Source of the DNA: an uncultured Clostridia bacterium
Lineage (GTDB): Bacteria; Bacillota; Clostridia; Oscillospirales; Oscillospiraceae
NCBI GenBank assembly: GCA_945918315.1
Contig: CAMEIK010000008.1
Location: 1-17,844 of the forward strand
Direction of reading: 5' to 3'
Length of the DNA: 17,844 nt
Part shown: positions 6,542 to 14,169 of the stretch, piece by piece
Layout of the letters: the number at the start of each line of letters is the position of its first letter
Position numbering within the stretch: position 1 is the stretch's first letter
Notes under the pieces: generated by a model
The model's database searches: none
Told to the model about the DNA's origin: nothing
What the model saw: the letters and a program-made list of their open reading frames with translations, nothing else
Translations under genes and position numbers: made by a program

Positions 6542-6859
6542 AGGTTTCACTCTCCGTGCATATCTTTGGCGCGCTACCGGACGGAATCCCTATGTAACGC
6601 GGCTGTCTCTATTGTCCCACGCACAGAGGATTTTTATACGGTTTTTTCAGAATTCTCCAAAGGGAAACTAAAAGGCATCCCCTCTGATTTTGCGGTGTTT
6701 TTCCAAATACGCAGAAAACTACATACTGGGCACCTTGGTTATGAACGGCAGAGATGAGAATCACTTTCCGCCAGCTCACTCCGAATGGGTCAGCGCTTCC
6801 CTTTTGTTTCCGGCCAGGTATCGCTTCCAAGTCATTCTATGATCCTTCACGGCAAAAAT
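6542..6859. other. Gene-poor gap upstream of mazF
   Basis: About 310 bp lie between mazF and the lipoprotein gene. No reading frame here looks like an antitoxin or an alr remnant. The longest minus-strand frame (6830-6609, TTG start) has no recognisable motif. A 19-codon frame (6835-6776, ATG, beginning MTWKRYLAGN) follows GAAGGATC, but its reality is unproven. A weak mazF promoter is proposed at 6633-6660. No clear terminator follows the lipoprotein gene. Confidence 0.5.
6633..6660 (-). promoter_or_regulatory. Possible mazF promoter
   Basis: On the minus strand TTGGAG (6660-6655), a 16-bp spacer and TATAAA (6638-6633) make a plausible sigma-A promoter with a leader of about 85 nt. The -35 box and spacing are imperfect. 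Confidence 0.35.
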
Positions 6860-7417
6860 CTACGGAACAGTAAAAAAAGTGACTTCCAGTGACAGAATCT
6901 TCCGTCCGCCATAGAGAATCTCCGCCTTCGCGGGCACATCCTCTCCATTCAGCCAGATATCCAGATGAAGGGCATCCTCCCGGTAACTGTCATCCATGCA
7001 AAGACGGAGATATTCCCCCTCCTTTCCTGTTGAGGACAAGAACCCCCCGCGTAAAGTCTTTACAAGAAGCCAGGGGGCGCTTACCGGTGTCACCTGCCCG
7101 TCAGCCATCAGGGGGAATGAGAGAGCGGTACCCTCAAATGTCAATTCACCGCCTTCTCCGGTAATCCGCCCGGTGATACCGGAAATTGTCTCCGGTTCCT
7201 TCACTGTAAAGGACAGATTCCCCTGGGCATCCGCCTTACAGTCCAGCGTGAAATGATAGAGCTTGTCCGCGTAATCCGCCGTAATCTTCGTTTCAAAGGA
7301 GCAGGATTCTTTCAGCAGCTTTTCGCGCAGCACAAGACACCGGTTCATTTCTCCGGAAGTCCCGCCGCAGCCGGACAGAAAAAGTACAAGCAGGATAATC
7401 GCGCCAAACCGTTTCAT
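6860..7417 (-). CDS. Lipoprotein, LolA/YdcC-like (tentative)
   Basis: This 185-aa exported protein has a clear lipoprotein signal MKRFGAIILLVLFLSGC with lipobox LSGC (C17). The mature part alternates polar and hydrophobic residues in strands (for example YHFTLDCKADAQGNLSF, GGELTFEGTAL, ALHLDIWLNGEDVPAKAEIL) as in the LolA-like beta fold. In Bacillus the YdcC lipoprotein lies next to alr and the endoAI-endoA pair. The same order here (nnrD, lipoprotein, then mazF) supports a YdcC-like identity, but sequence recognition alone is weak. The gene starts 12 nt after nnrD with a weak SD and is surely in its operon. It would be anchored to the outer face of the membrane; no catalytic motif is visible. 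Confidence 0.8.
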   Translation of the reverse strand: MKRFGAIILLVLFLSGCGGTSGEMNRCLVLREKLLKESCSFETKITADYADKLYHFTLDCKADAQGNLSFTVKEPETISGITGRITGEGGELTFEGTALSFPLMADGQVTPVSAPWLLVKTLRGGFLSSTGKEGEYLRLCMDDSYREDALHLDIWLNGEDVPAKAEILYGGRKILSLEVTFFTVP

Positions 7418-7429
7418 GGAAAGCCCGCC

Positions 7430-8272
7430 TTATTTCAGAAGTCGCGGCAAAACTGACAGCATGTCCGTAGGCAGCATACCGTACTGACCCAGTTCCCGGG
7501 CACACAGATCTCCCGCGGCTCCGTGGAACCAGCAGCCGCAGGCAGCGGCCTCCATGGGAGCAAGGCCCTGTCCCAGAAACGCGGCAATGATCCCGGCAAG
7601 CACATCTCCGCTGCCGCCCACTGCCATTCCGGGGTTTCCGGTGGGGTTCCGATAGCACTCAGTACCGTCAGTAATCAGCGTACCTCTCCCCTTTCGCACC
7701 AGAACACATCCAAGGTTTCCGGCAAGGCTCATTGCACCCTCTTTGCGATCCTTCGCGGTATCGCCGCCCAGCCGGATATACTCCATTTCATGTGGGGTCA
7801 GGATTGTGGGATACTGTCTTCCGCGCAGTAAAGCTTTATGCTTTCCCAAAAGATTTATGCCATCCGCGTCTACAACCACGGGACATTTTGCTTCCCGAAG
7901 AACAATTTCCAGCATGGCAAGCGCCCCGGCGGATTGCCCCACACCGGGGCCAATGAGTATCGCATCCATGACAGGAAGCTTTTCACGAATCTGCTCCGCG
8001 GCGTCCAAACTCACAGAGCCATCCGAATCCGGCAGCGGGAATACGATCGCTTCATTCAACTTTCCGGCCTCAATGGCGTAGATGCTCTCCGGTACCCCCA
8101 GAAACACCAATCCCGCCCCGGCGCGGAGCGCGCCCATTGCGGCAAGATACGCGCTTCCCGTATAGCCCCGGCTGCCGCACAGAAGAAGGATTTTTCCGAA
8201 ATCCCCTTTATGGGCGTCAGGATTCCGGTCCGGCAGCAGCGCCAAGGCCTGCTCATGGGTCAGTTCCACCAT
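7430..8272 (-). CDS. nnrD: ADP-dependent (S)-NAD(P)H-hydrate dehydratase (NnrD)
   Basis: This 280-aa ribokinase-fold enzyme repairs hydrated NADH and NADPH in the cytoplasm using ADP. Visible motifs are HKGDFGKILLL (21-31), GSRGYTGSAYLAA, the GPGVGQS loop, VDADGINLL (134-142), LTPHEMEY, and the nucleotide site NPGMAVGGSGDVLAG with D223. The protein is the C-terminal half of the Nnr fusion only: no NnrE epimerase domain is attached and none is found in the window. The start has GGGGGA at good spacing, 13 nt after the carboxypeptidase stop, and the lipoprotein gene follows after 12 nt. All three therefore look co-transcribed. Confidence 0.95.
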   Translation of the reverse strand: MVELTHEQALALLPDRNPDAHKGDFGKILLLCGSRGYTGSAYLAAMGALRAGAGLVFLGVPESIYAIEAGKLNEAIVFPLPDSDGSVSLDAAEQIREKLPVMDAILIGPGVGQSAGALAMLEIVLREAKCPVVVDADGINLLGKHKALLRGRQYPTILTPHEMEYIRLGGDTAKDRKEGAMSLAGNLGCVLVRKGRGTLITDGTECYRNPTGNPGMAVGGSGDVLAGIIAAFLGQGLAPMEAAACGCWFHGAAGDLCARELGQYGMLPTDMLSVLPRLLK

Positions 8273-8285
8273 AGCGCATCCCCCG

Positions 8286-9797
8286 TCAGTCCAGATGGTA
8301 AAGCTCGGAAAACTTTTCCGTCAGATAATCGGTATAGAACTTCGGATCAAATCTGCCGCAGGCTTCTTCAAATAGTTCTCCGGGCTTTTTAAAGCTGGCA
8401 TACCTGTGGATATGCTCTTTTAGCCAGCCGGTAATCCCGGACAGGTCACCCTTTGTCACATCCGCAAAAATATCTCCCAGCTCCTGCTGCATGATTCGGA
8501 GCATCTGAACCCCGTAAGCGCTGCCGAGAGCGTAAGACGGAAAGTATCCGATACTGCCGCCGGACCAGTGGGAGTCCTGCAAACAGCCCATCCGGTCATT
8601 GGGCACCTCGATTCCCAGGTACTCTTGATACAGCTCATTCCAGCGTCCGGGCACATCTTTTGCGGCAAGTTCGCCGGAAATCAGCTGTTTTTCAATCTCA
8701 TAACGGACCATAACGTGCAAAGCGTAGGTAAGCTCGTCAGCTTCTGTCCTTATGAGACTGGGCTGGGCTTTGTTGACTGCCCGGTAGAACATTTCTTCGT
8801 CTACATCCCGGAGCTGCTCCGGGAAGAACGATTTCATTTTTGGGAAGATGGCATGAATAAAGCCGCGGCTTCTGCCGATGAGGTTTTCGTAGAATCGGCT
8901 CTGACTTTCGTGAATGCCCATGGACACGCCGCCGCTGAGGACGGTGGCGTTATACTGATCCTCCGCGTTCAGCTCATACAGAGCATGACCACCCTCATGA
9001 ATCACGGAATACATGCTGGAGGCCAGACTGTTTTCATAGTAATGGGTGGTGATACGGACATCCTTGTTGTTAAAGTTCGTAGTAAATGGATGCTCTGTTT
9101 CCGCAATGCCGCAGTAGCTCCGGTCCAGGCCTATGACCTTCATCAGATAGTCTGAGAACTTACGCTGCTGCTCCACGGGATAGGTTCTAAATAAAAAGCT
9201 GTCATCAATGGGCGGCTTCTTGGAAATTTTCTCAATGAGCGGGACAATGGTACCGCGCAGCCGGGAGAAAAAGGTATCCAGCGTCACCATGTTCATGCCT
9301 TCCTCATACTCATTGAGAAGCGCGTCATAGGGGGCCATTTCAGGATGGAAGTACCCGGCAAACTTTCGGTTATACTCGACAATCTTTTCCAGATACGGTG
9401 CAAAGGATGGAAAATCATTTTCATTTTTCGCCTTTTCCCATACTGCGCCCGCATTGTTCAGCAGCACCTGATAAGCAACGAATTCTTCCGCCGGGATCTT
9501 TTGAAACCGATCATAGTTCTTCCGGATAACTTCCACCTGCCGAATCCGAACCGGGGCCAATTCCTGTCTGTGGGATTCCAGATAAGAAAGAAGCGCACCT
9601 CTCTCCGGACTGGTGGAAAGGTCATAGATGACCCCGGACAGAACCTCCATGGTATTCCCCCGACCTGCATAGCTTCCCTTTGGCGCTGCGGTAGCCGCGT
9701 CCAGATATAAAACGCCCATGGCATGGTTATAGGCAGCCTCTGTTTTCTGAGTACGGTCCAGAGCTTCCAGAGCCTGGGCAACGGATTCATACTGCAT
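8286..9797 (-). CDS. M32-family metallocarboxypeptidase (Taq type)
   Basis: This 503-aa cytoplasmic metal-dependent carboxypeptidase removes C-terminal residues from peptides. The family signature is complete: HEGGHALYE (H267, E268, H271), HESQSRFYEN with the third metal ligand E297, IRTEADELTYALHVMVRYE, and GYFPSYALGSAYGVQM. Length matches Thermus TaqCP-like enzymes (about 500 aa). The start has AAAGGAG 8 nt upstream and a promoter at 9828-9856. It heads a minus-strand unit with nnrD and the lipoprotein gene; there is no obvious functional link among the three. No truncation or missing ligand is seen. Confidence 0.96.
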   Translation of the reverse strand: MQYESVAQALEALDRTQKTEAAYNHAMGVLYLDAATAAPKGSYAGRGNTMEVLSGVIYDLSTSPERGALLSYLESHRQELAPVRIRQVEVIRKNYDRFQKIPAEEFVAYQVLLNNAGAVWEKAKNENDFPSFAPYLEKIVEYNRKFAGYFHPEMAPYDALLNEYEEGMNMVTLDTFFSRLRGTIVPLIEKISKKPPIDDSFLFRTYPVEQQRKFSDYLMKVIGLDRSYCGIAETEHPFTTNFNNKDVRITTHYYENSLASSMYSVIHEGGHALYELNAEDQYNATVLSGGVSMGIHESQSRFYENLIGRSRGFIHAIFPKMKSFFPEQLRDVDEEMFYRAVNKAQPSLIRTEADELTYALHVMVRYEIEKQLISGELAAKDVPGRWNELYQEYLGIEVPNDRMGCLQDSHWSGGSIGYFPSYALGSAYGVQMLRIMQQELGDIFADVTKGDLSGITGWLKEHIHRYASFKKPGELFEEACGRFDPKFYTDYLTEKFSELYHLD

Positions 9798-9827
9798 AGC
9801 ATTCGCTCCTTTATTATTTGTAAAAAC

Positions 9828-9856
9828 AACATATCACGTTCTTACCGGTTCGTCAA
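9828..9856 (-). promoter_or_regulatory. Sigma-A promoter of the M32-nnrD-lipoprotein unit
   Basis: On the minus strand TTGACG (9856-9851), a 17-bp spacer and TATGTT (9833-9828) are followed by AAAGGAG and the ATG at 9797. The pheS promoter diverges 19 bp away. Confidence 0.75.
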
Positions 9857-9874
9857 GGAAAAGCGAAAAAGTGC

Positions 9875-9903
9875 TTGCAAATTACATTTGATTGTGCTAC
9901 TAT
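9875..9903 (+). promoter_or_regulatory. Promoter of the pheST T-box transcript
   Basis: TTGCAA (9875-9880), 17 bp, then TACTAT (9898-9903) preceded by TGC, an extended -10. Transcription should start near 9910, just before the T-box stem I. Confidence 0.7.
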
Positions 9904-9909
9904 TGGGTA

Positions 9910-10180
9910 GATATGAAAAAGCAGTGATCGGGCTGCCTTGCGTTGGTTTTGCGCACACAGCGAGAGCGGGATGGTGGGAGCCGCTTGCGTGCAGCGTTGG
10001 GCTTTCTCCCGGGAGCCGCCGCCTGAATACAGCATGTGAGTAGGGCCGGACGGGTGATGCCGTTATCCATCTTGGACATGGTTGTGTCCGAAAGCGCGCC
10101 GTTTTCAGCGGCGAAAATGCGGGTGGTACCGCGGAAGCATTGCCTTTCGTCCCGGTTCGGGATGGAAAGGTTTTTTCATT
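9910..10180 (+). ncRNA. T-box riboswitch (tRNA-Phe sensing) upstream of pheS
   Basis: The leader carries the hallmark T-box sequence GGGTGGTACCGCG (10121-10133) that pairs with the uncharged tRNA 3' end. The stem I distal region includes a GCGAGAGCGGGATGGTG segment (9960-9976). A proposed specifier UUC (10004-10006) precedes UCCCGGGAG, the usual context of a T-box specifier, and fits the Phe synthetase downstream. Stem III-like CCGTTATC follows. A terminator closes the leader at 10143-10176. Uncharged tRNA-Phe would favour the antiterminator and transcription of pheST. Exact stem boundaries and the specifier call are inferred by eye. Confidence 0.93.
10143..10176 (+). terminator. T-box-controlled transcription terminator
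   Basis: CCTTTCGTCCCG and CGGGATGGAAAGG pair around a short loop (slightly imperfect near the middle), followed by TTTTTT (10171-10176). It is mutually exclusive with the antiterminator that contains the T-box sequence just upstream. Confidence 0.88.
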
Positions 10181-10197
10181 TTTAGGGAGGAAGAAAC

Positions 10198-11241
10198 ATG
10201 AAACAACAACTGGAAAGCATTCGCTCCCAGGCAATGGCTGCCCTGGAGGAAGCGTCCACACCCGCTGCCCTGGAGGAACTGCGGGTCAGGCTGCTGGGTA
10301 AAAAAGGCGAACTGACCGCCGTGCTCAAGCAGATGGGCAAGCTCAGCGCCGAGGAGCGGCCTGTTATGGGACAGCTTGCCAACTCTGTCCGCGCTGCCAT
10401 TGAGGAAAAGCTGGAACAGCGGAAATCTGAGATTCACGCCTCCGTTCTGGAAGCTAAGCTGGCTGCCGAGGCTGTGGATGTCACGATTCCCGGCACGGAA
10501 GTGGCTGTGGGGCATCAGCATCCCATGAATCAGGTGCTACAGCAGATCAAAGACATTTTTGTCGGCCTTGGCTATCAGGTGGTGGAAGGGCCTGAGGTGG
10601 AGCTGGCGGACTACAACTTCACCCGGCTGAACATCGAGGAAGGGCATCCCTCCCGGGATCGTTCCGATACCTTCTATTTCACGGACGATGACTCCGTACT
10701 TCTGCGGACCCAGACCAGCCCCATGCAGATCCGTTATATGGAAACCCACAAGCCCCCCCTGTGCATGCTGGCTCCCGGCCGTGTATTCCGGAAGGACGAG
10801 GCCGATGCCACCCACTCCCCCATGTTCCACCAGATCGAGGGTCTGGTAGTCGATGAGCATATCACCATGGGCGATCTCAAGGGTGCGCTGATTACGGTTA
10901 TGCGCAAGCTCTACGGTGAAGATGCCCAGATGCGGTTCCGCCCTCATCACTTCCCCTTCACGGAACCCAGCTGTGAAATGGATATGCAGTGCCACAAGTG
11001 CCATGGCACCGGCGAAATAAACGGTCAGGTCTGCTCCACTTGCCACGGAGAAGGCTGGATTGAGCTGCTGGGCGCCGGTATGGTCCATCCCAAGGTGCTG
11101 GAGGGTTGCGGCATTGATCCTGACAAGTATTCCGGCTTTGCCTTTGGTATGGGCCTGGAGCGGATGGCAATGGGCCGTCTGAAAATCAATGATCTGCGTC
11201 TGATCTTTGATAATGATATTCGGTTCCTGAACCAGTTCTAA
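10198..11241 (+). CDS. pheS: Phenylalanine-tRNA ligase alpha subunit
   Basis: This 347-aa catalytic subunit of the alpha2-beta2 enzyme charges tRNA-Phe. It has an N-terminal coiled coil (about 1-85) and a class II core with motif 2 (FRKDEADATHSPMFHQIEG, 197-215) and motif 3 (GFAFGMGLERMAM, 313-325). A Cys-rich insert C265-HK-C268 ... C279-ST-C282 (CxxCHGTG/CxxCHGEG) precedes GWIELLGAGMVHP and resembles a small zinc knuckle; many other PheS proteins lack it. The SD AGGGAGG lies 8 nt before the ATG. It is under T-box control and pheT follows after 15 nt. Confidence 0.98.
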   Translation: MKQQLESIRSQAMAALEEASTPAALEELRVRLLGKKGELTAVLKQMGKLSAEERPVMGQLANSVRAAIEEKLEQRKSEIHASVLEAKLAAEAVDVTIPGTEVAVGHQHPMNQVLQQIKDIFVGLGYQVVEGPEVELADYNFTRLNIEEGHPSRDRSDTFYFTDDDSVLLRTQTSPMQIRYMETHKPPLCMLAPGRVFRKDEADATHSPMFHQIEGLVVDEHITMGDLKGALITVMRKLYGEDAQMRFRPHHFPFTEPSCEMDMQCHKCHGTGEINGQVCSTCHGEGWIELLGAGMVHPKVLEGCGIDPDKYSGFAFGMGLERMAMGRLKINDLRLIFDNDIRFLNQF

Positions 11242-11256
11242 AGGAGGTGCACAAAA

Positions 11257-13644
11257 ATGAGACTGAACAGAAAATGGCTGAATGAAGACTTCGTGGATCT
11301 GCGCGAAGTAAGCGATAAAGAATTTGTGGAAACACTGACCGTCTTCGGGCAGAAGGTGGAAACCTGGGAGAGAATGGACGCCGACATCAAAAACGTGGTT
11401 GTTGGTAAGGTTCTGTCCATGGAACGCCATCCCAACTCCGACCACATGTGGATCTGCCAGGTGGATGTGGGCAGCGGCGAGCCTGTGCAGATTGTCACGG
11501 GCGCGCAGAATGTCCACGAGGGAGACCTGGTTCCTGTGGCCCAGCACAACTCCTGGCTCCCCGGCGGTGTGCACATCACCAAGGGGAAGCTCCGGGGAGA
11601 ATTGTCCAATGGTATGCTCTGCTCTTTTGCTGAGCTGGGCCTGACCCAGAACGACCTGCCCGGTGTATTTGCCGACGGCATCTGGATTCTGAACGACGAA
11701 GAATGCAGCATCGGTCAGGATATCAACGAGGTAATCGGGAATGATGACACCGTTGTGGAATTTGAGATTACCAACAACCGTCCCGACTGCTATTCCATCA
11801 TTGGTCTTGCCCGGGAAGCCGCCGCTGCTTTCGGCAAGCCCATGCGTCACCACGAGCCTGTGGTGAAGGGCAGTGATGCCGGCAGCATTTTCGAGCATCT
11901 GGATGTGGAGGTTCCTGCCGCGGACAAGTGCGGCCGGTACTCCTCCCGGATGGTTGCCAACGTAAAAATCGGGCCCTCCCCCAAGTGGCTTCGGCAGCGG
12001 CTCCGCGCCAACGGTGTACGCCCCATCAACAACATTGTTGACATCACCAACTATGTAATGCTGGAATACGGTCAGCCCATGCACGCTTTTGACTACCGCT
12101 ATGTATCCTCCGGGAAGATCGTGGTTCGGGAAGCCGAGGCAGGAGAAACACTCACAACGCTGGATGGCACTGTCCGTCCTCTGAAGCCGGGAATGCTGGT
12201 CATTGCCGACGACCACAAGCCTATCGGCCTTGCCGGTATTATGGGCGGTGAGAACTCTGAAATTGTGGACGACACAACCATGGTTGTCTTTGAGTCCGCC
12301 AACTTTAACGGTACCTCTATCCGTCAGACCGCTTTGGCTCTGGGTATGCGTACCGAGGCCTCCGGTAAGTTTGAAAAGAACCTTGACCCGATGATGACCG
12401 TTCCCGCTGTGCAGAGGGCCTGTGAGTTGGTAGAACTGCTGGGCTGTGGTGATGTCCTGGATGGAACCATTGATGTGATCCACTATGTTCCGGAACCCCG
12501 CCGCATTCGCCTGGAGCCCCGGCGGATCAACGACCTGCTGGGTACGGACATTTCCCGGGAGGAAATGGTAAAGTATCTTAGCAACCTGGAGATTCCGGTA
12601 GAAGGCGACGATATTCTTGTCCCCTCTTTCCGTCCCGATCTGATCCAGACCGCGGATATTGCGGAAGAAATCGGCCGTTCCTATGGCTACAACGCCATTC
12701 CTATCACGGAATTCAAAAACTCTACCCAGGGCGGTTATTCCGCGGAAATGAAGCTGGAAGCCCAGGCCGGTACCTTCTGCCGTGGACTGGGTTACAGCGA
12801 GATCATCACCTACTCCTTTGTCTCCCCTGCTGTTTTTGATCAGATCCGGCTTCCCGCAGACTCTCCGCTGCGCAGCTGTATGCGCATCCAGAATCCCCTG
12901 GGCGAGGATTCTTCCGTGATGCGTACCATCGCGCTTCCCTCTATGCTGGAGATTCTTGGCCGCAACAACGCATACCATAACAAAACCGTTAAGCTCTATG
13001 AAGTTGCCAAGGTATATTTGCCCACCGAGGGTCAGATTCTTCCCCAGGAACCCAAGATGCTGGTTCTGGGAACCTACGGTTCCGGAGAGACCTTCTTCAC
13101 CCTGAAAGGTGAGATTGAAGCCATCTTCAAGGGACTCAGGATTCGCAAAGCGGAGTATACCGCCGAGAAGCAGAATCCCAGCTATCATCCCGGGCGCTGT
13201 GCTTCCATTACTGTGGACGGAGTCTGTGTGGGAGTTATGGGACAGGTGCACCCGTTGGTTGTCAAGAACTTCGGCATGGACTGCGAGGTGTACTGCGCCG
13301 AGCTGAATCTCAGCGCTCTTATGGACCTGCGTATGCCCGATCCAACCTACACTCCCCTGCCCAGATATCCTGCCGTCACCCGTGACCTTGCTCTGGTGTG
13401 TGACGAAGCTATCACCGTTGCGCAGGTGGAAACCGTGATCACTGAGGCTGCCGGAAAGCTTCTGCGAAGCGTAAAGCTCTTTGATATCTACCGCGGTACC
13501 GGTGTGCCGGAGGGTAAGAAGAGCATGGCCTTCTCTCTGGAGCTGCGTGCCGATGACCGGACACTTACCGACAGCGATTCCGATGGTGTCATGAATAAGG
13601 TCCTTTCCGCTCTGAGGGATAAACTGAACGCTGTTTTGCGGTAA
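11257..13644 (+). CDS. pheT: Phenylalanine-tRNA ligase beta subunit
   Basis: This 795-aa beta subunit carries the tRNA-binding OB domain (about 40-150, with HPNSDHMWICQVDVG), B3/B4 editing domain (about 210-390, which hydrolyses Tyr-tRNA-Phe), B5 domain (about 405-475, SFRPDLIQTADIAEEIGR), a catalytic-like core, and the C-terminal anticodon-binding FDX-ACB domain (about 703-795, beginning PRYPAVTRDLALVCD). The length is standard. AAAGGAGG precedes the ATG, and pheS ends 15 nt upstream. No terminator is evident between pheT and the ireB promoter, so some read-through into ireB is possible. Confidence 0.98.
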   Translation: MRLNRKWLNEDFVDLREVSDKEFVETLTVFGQKVETWERMDADIKNVVVGKVLSMERHPNSDHMWICQVDVGSGEPVQIVTGAQNVHEGDLVPVAQHNSWLPGGVHITKGKLRGELSNGMLCSFAELGLTQNDLPGVFADGIWILNDEECSIGQDINEVIGNDDTVVEFEITNNRPDCYSIIGLAREAAAAFGKPMRHHEPVVKGSDAGSIFEHLDVEVPAADKCGRYSSRMVANVKIGPSPKWLRQRLRANGVRPINNIVDITNYVMLEYGQPMHAFDYRYVSSGKIVVREAEAGETLTTLDGTVRPLKPGMLVIADDHKPIGLAGIMGGENSEIVDDTTMVVFESANFNGTSIRQTALALGMRTEASGKFEKNLDPMMTVPAVQRACELVELLGCGDVLDGTIDVIHYVPEPRRIRLEPRRINDLLGTDISREEMVKYLSNLEIPVEGDDILVPSFRPDLIQTADIAEEIGRSYGYNAIPITEFKNSTQGGYSAEMKLEAQAGTFCRGLGYSEIITYSFVSPAVFDQIRLPADSPLRSCMRIQNPLGEDSSVMRTIALPSMLEILGRNNAYHNKTVKLYEVAKVYLPTEGQILPQEPKMLVLGTYGSGETFFTLKGEIEAIFKGLRIRKAEYTAEKQNPSYHPGRCASITVDGVCVGVMGQVHPLVVKNFGMDCEVYCAELNLSALMDLRMPDPTYTPLPRYPAVTRDLALVCDEAITVAQVETVITEAAGKLLRSVKLFDIYRGTGVPEGKKSMAFSLELRADDRTLTDSDSDGVMNKVLSALRDKLNAVLR

Positions 13645-13680
13645 GAAAACAAAAGTTCACAAAAAATTTCTGTTTGGGTC

Positions 13681-13709
13681 TTTACACCCTCCCTTTTCCG
13701 GCGTATAAT
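13681..13709 (+). promoter_or_regulatory. Sigma-A promoter of ireB
   Basis: TTTACA (13681-13686), 17 bp, TATAAT (13704-13709). The start is near 13716, followed by a short leader and AAGGAGG. Confidence 0.88.
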
Positions 13710-13744
13710 AACTCTATCATTTTATCCACAAGGAGGCTGAGACC

Positions 13745-13999
13745 ATGACGGATTCTGATACCTTGACATTTACGGTTCCAAGCGATGACAAAGAGAGTAT
13801 GCGCCGCATTCTCCGAAGTGTGTTCGATGCCCTGTCTGAGAAAGGCTACAACCCGATTAACCAGATCGTTGGCTATCTGCTGACGGAGGACCCCACCTAC
13901 ATTACAAATTACGGCAATGCACGCAGTCTGATCTGCAAGATTGACCGGGACGAGCTGATGCAGGTGCTGGTCCGGGAGTATCTGTTCTCCAAGGATTGA
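13745..13999 (+). CDS. ireB: IreB family regulatory phosphoprotein (UPF0297)
   Basis: This 84-aa protein shows the full family pattern: an N-terminal Thr-rich segment ([11 protein letters not shown]), then [44 protein letters not shown] and a C-terminal helix [10 protein letters not shown]. In Enterococcus, IreB is phosphorylated on N-terminal Thr by the PASTA kinase IreK and lowers cephalosporin tolerance. T2, T6, T8 and T10 are candidate sites here. The SD AAGGAGG and the promoter are strong. In many Firmicutes ireB sits between alaS and ruvX/yrzB, but here it follows pheT and is closed off by its own terminator. Confidence 0.96.
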   Translation: MTDSDTLTFTVPSDDKESMRRILRSVFDALSEKGYNPINQIVGYLLTEDPTYITNYGNARSLICKIDRDELMQVLVREYLFSKD

Positions 14000-14014
14000 T
14001 TTTCAAACACCGGC

Positions 14015-14050
14015 AAGGGGCCTTTGTCCAGGCAAAGGCCCCTTATTTTG
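14015..14050 (+). terminator. Rho-independent terminator after ireB
   Basis: AAGGGGCCTTTG (14015-14026), loop TCCAGG, then a perfect 12-bp complement CAAAGGCCCCTT, followed by ATTTTG. It lies 16 nt after the ireB stop. Confidence 0.92.
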
Positions 14051-14111
14051 TACCTTGACAGTTTCATATGTATCTTCCATTTCCTCCAGTTTTTGGCGGA
14101 TTTCACCGTAC

Positions 14112-14140
14112 TTGACTTTTCTGTAACAATATGTTACAAT
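14112..14140 (+). promoter_or_regulatory. Sigma-A promoter (extended -10) of the 95-aa gene
   Basis: TTGACT (14112-14117), 17 bp, TACAAT (14135-14140) preceded by TGT (extended -10). The start is near 14147, giving a short leader to the ATG at 14170. Confidence 0.85.
14122..14138. promoter_or_regulatory. Operator-like dyad TGTAAC-N5-GTTACA
   Basis: A perfect 17-bp inverted repeat (6-bp arms, centre AATAT) fills the spacer and runs into the -10 box of the promoter at 14112-14140. A protein bound there would block RNA polymerase, so a repressor operator is the natural reading. No matching repressor gene lies in the window. Confidence 0.6.
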
Positions 14141-14169
14141 TCAATTACATTTTCATAGGAGGTTCTTTC

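Noticed and set aside
6542..6550. GTG at 6550 as the mazF start
   Set aside because: The SD GGAG directly adjoins it, leaving no spacer; the ATG at 6541 has normal spacing and gives the usual family length.
6609..6830. 73-codon minus-strand frame upstream of mazF as a candidate antitoxin
   Set aside because: It has no ribbon-helix-helix or other antitoxin pattern, a TTG start without a good SD, and ends 67 bp before mazF.
10021..10045. Specifier codon in the GAATACAGCATG segment of the T-box leader
   Set aside because: No Phe codon is present there; the UUC followed by UCCCGGGAG at 10004-10006 fits both the context and the downstream gene.
10537..13251. A 904-codon open frame on the minus strand across pheS and pheT
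   Set aside because: It is antisense to two certain genes, has no recognisable domains and reflects codon bias of pheST on the opposite strand.
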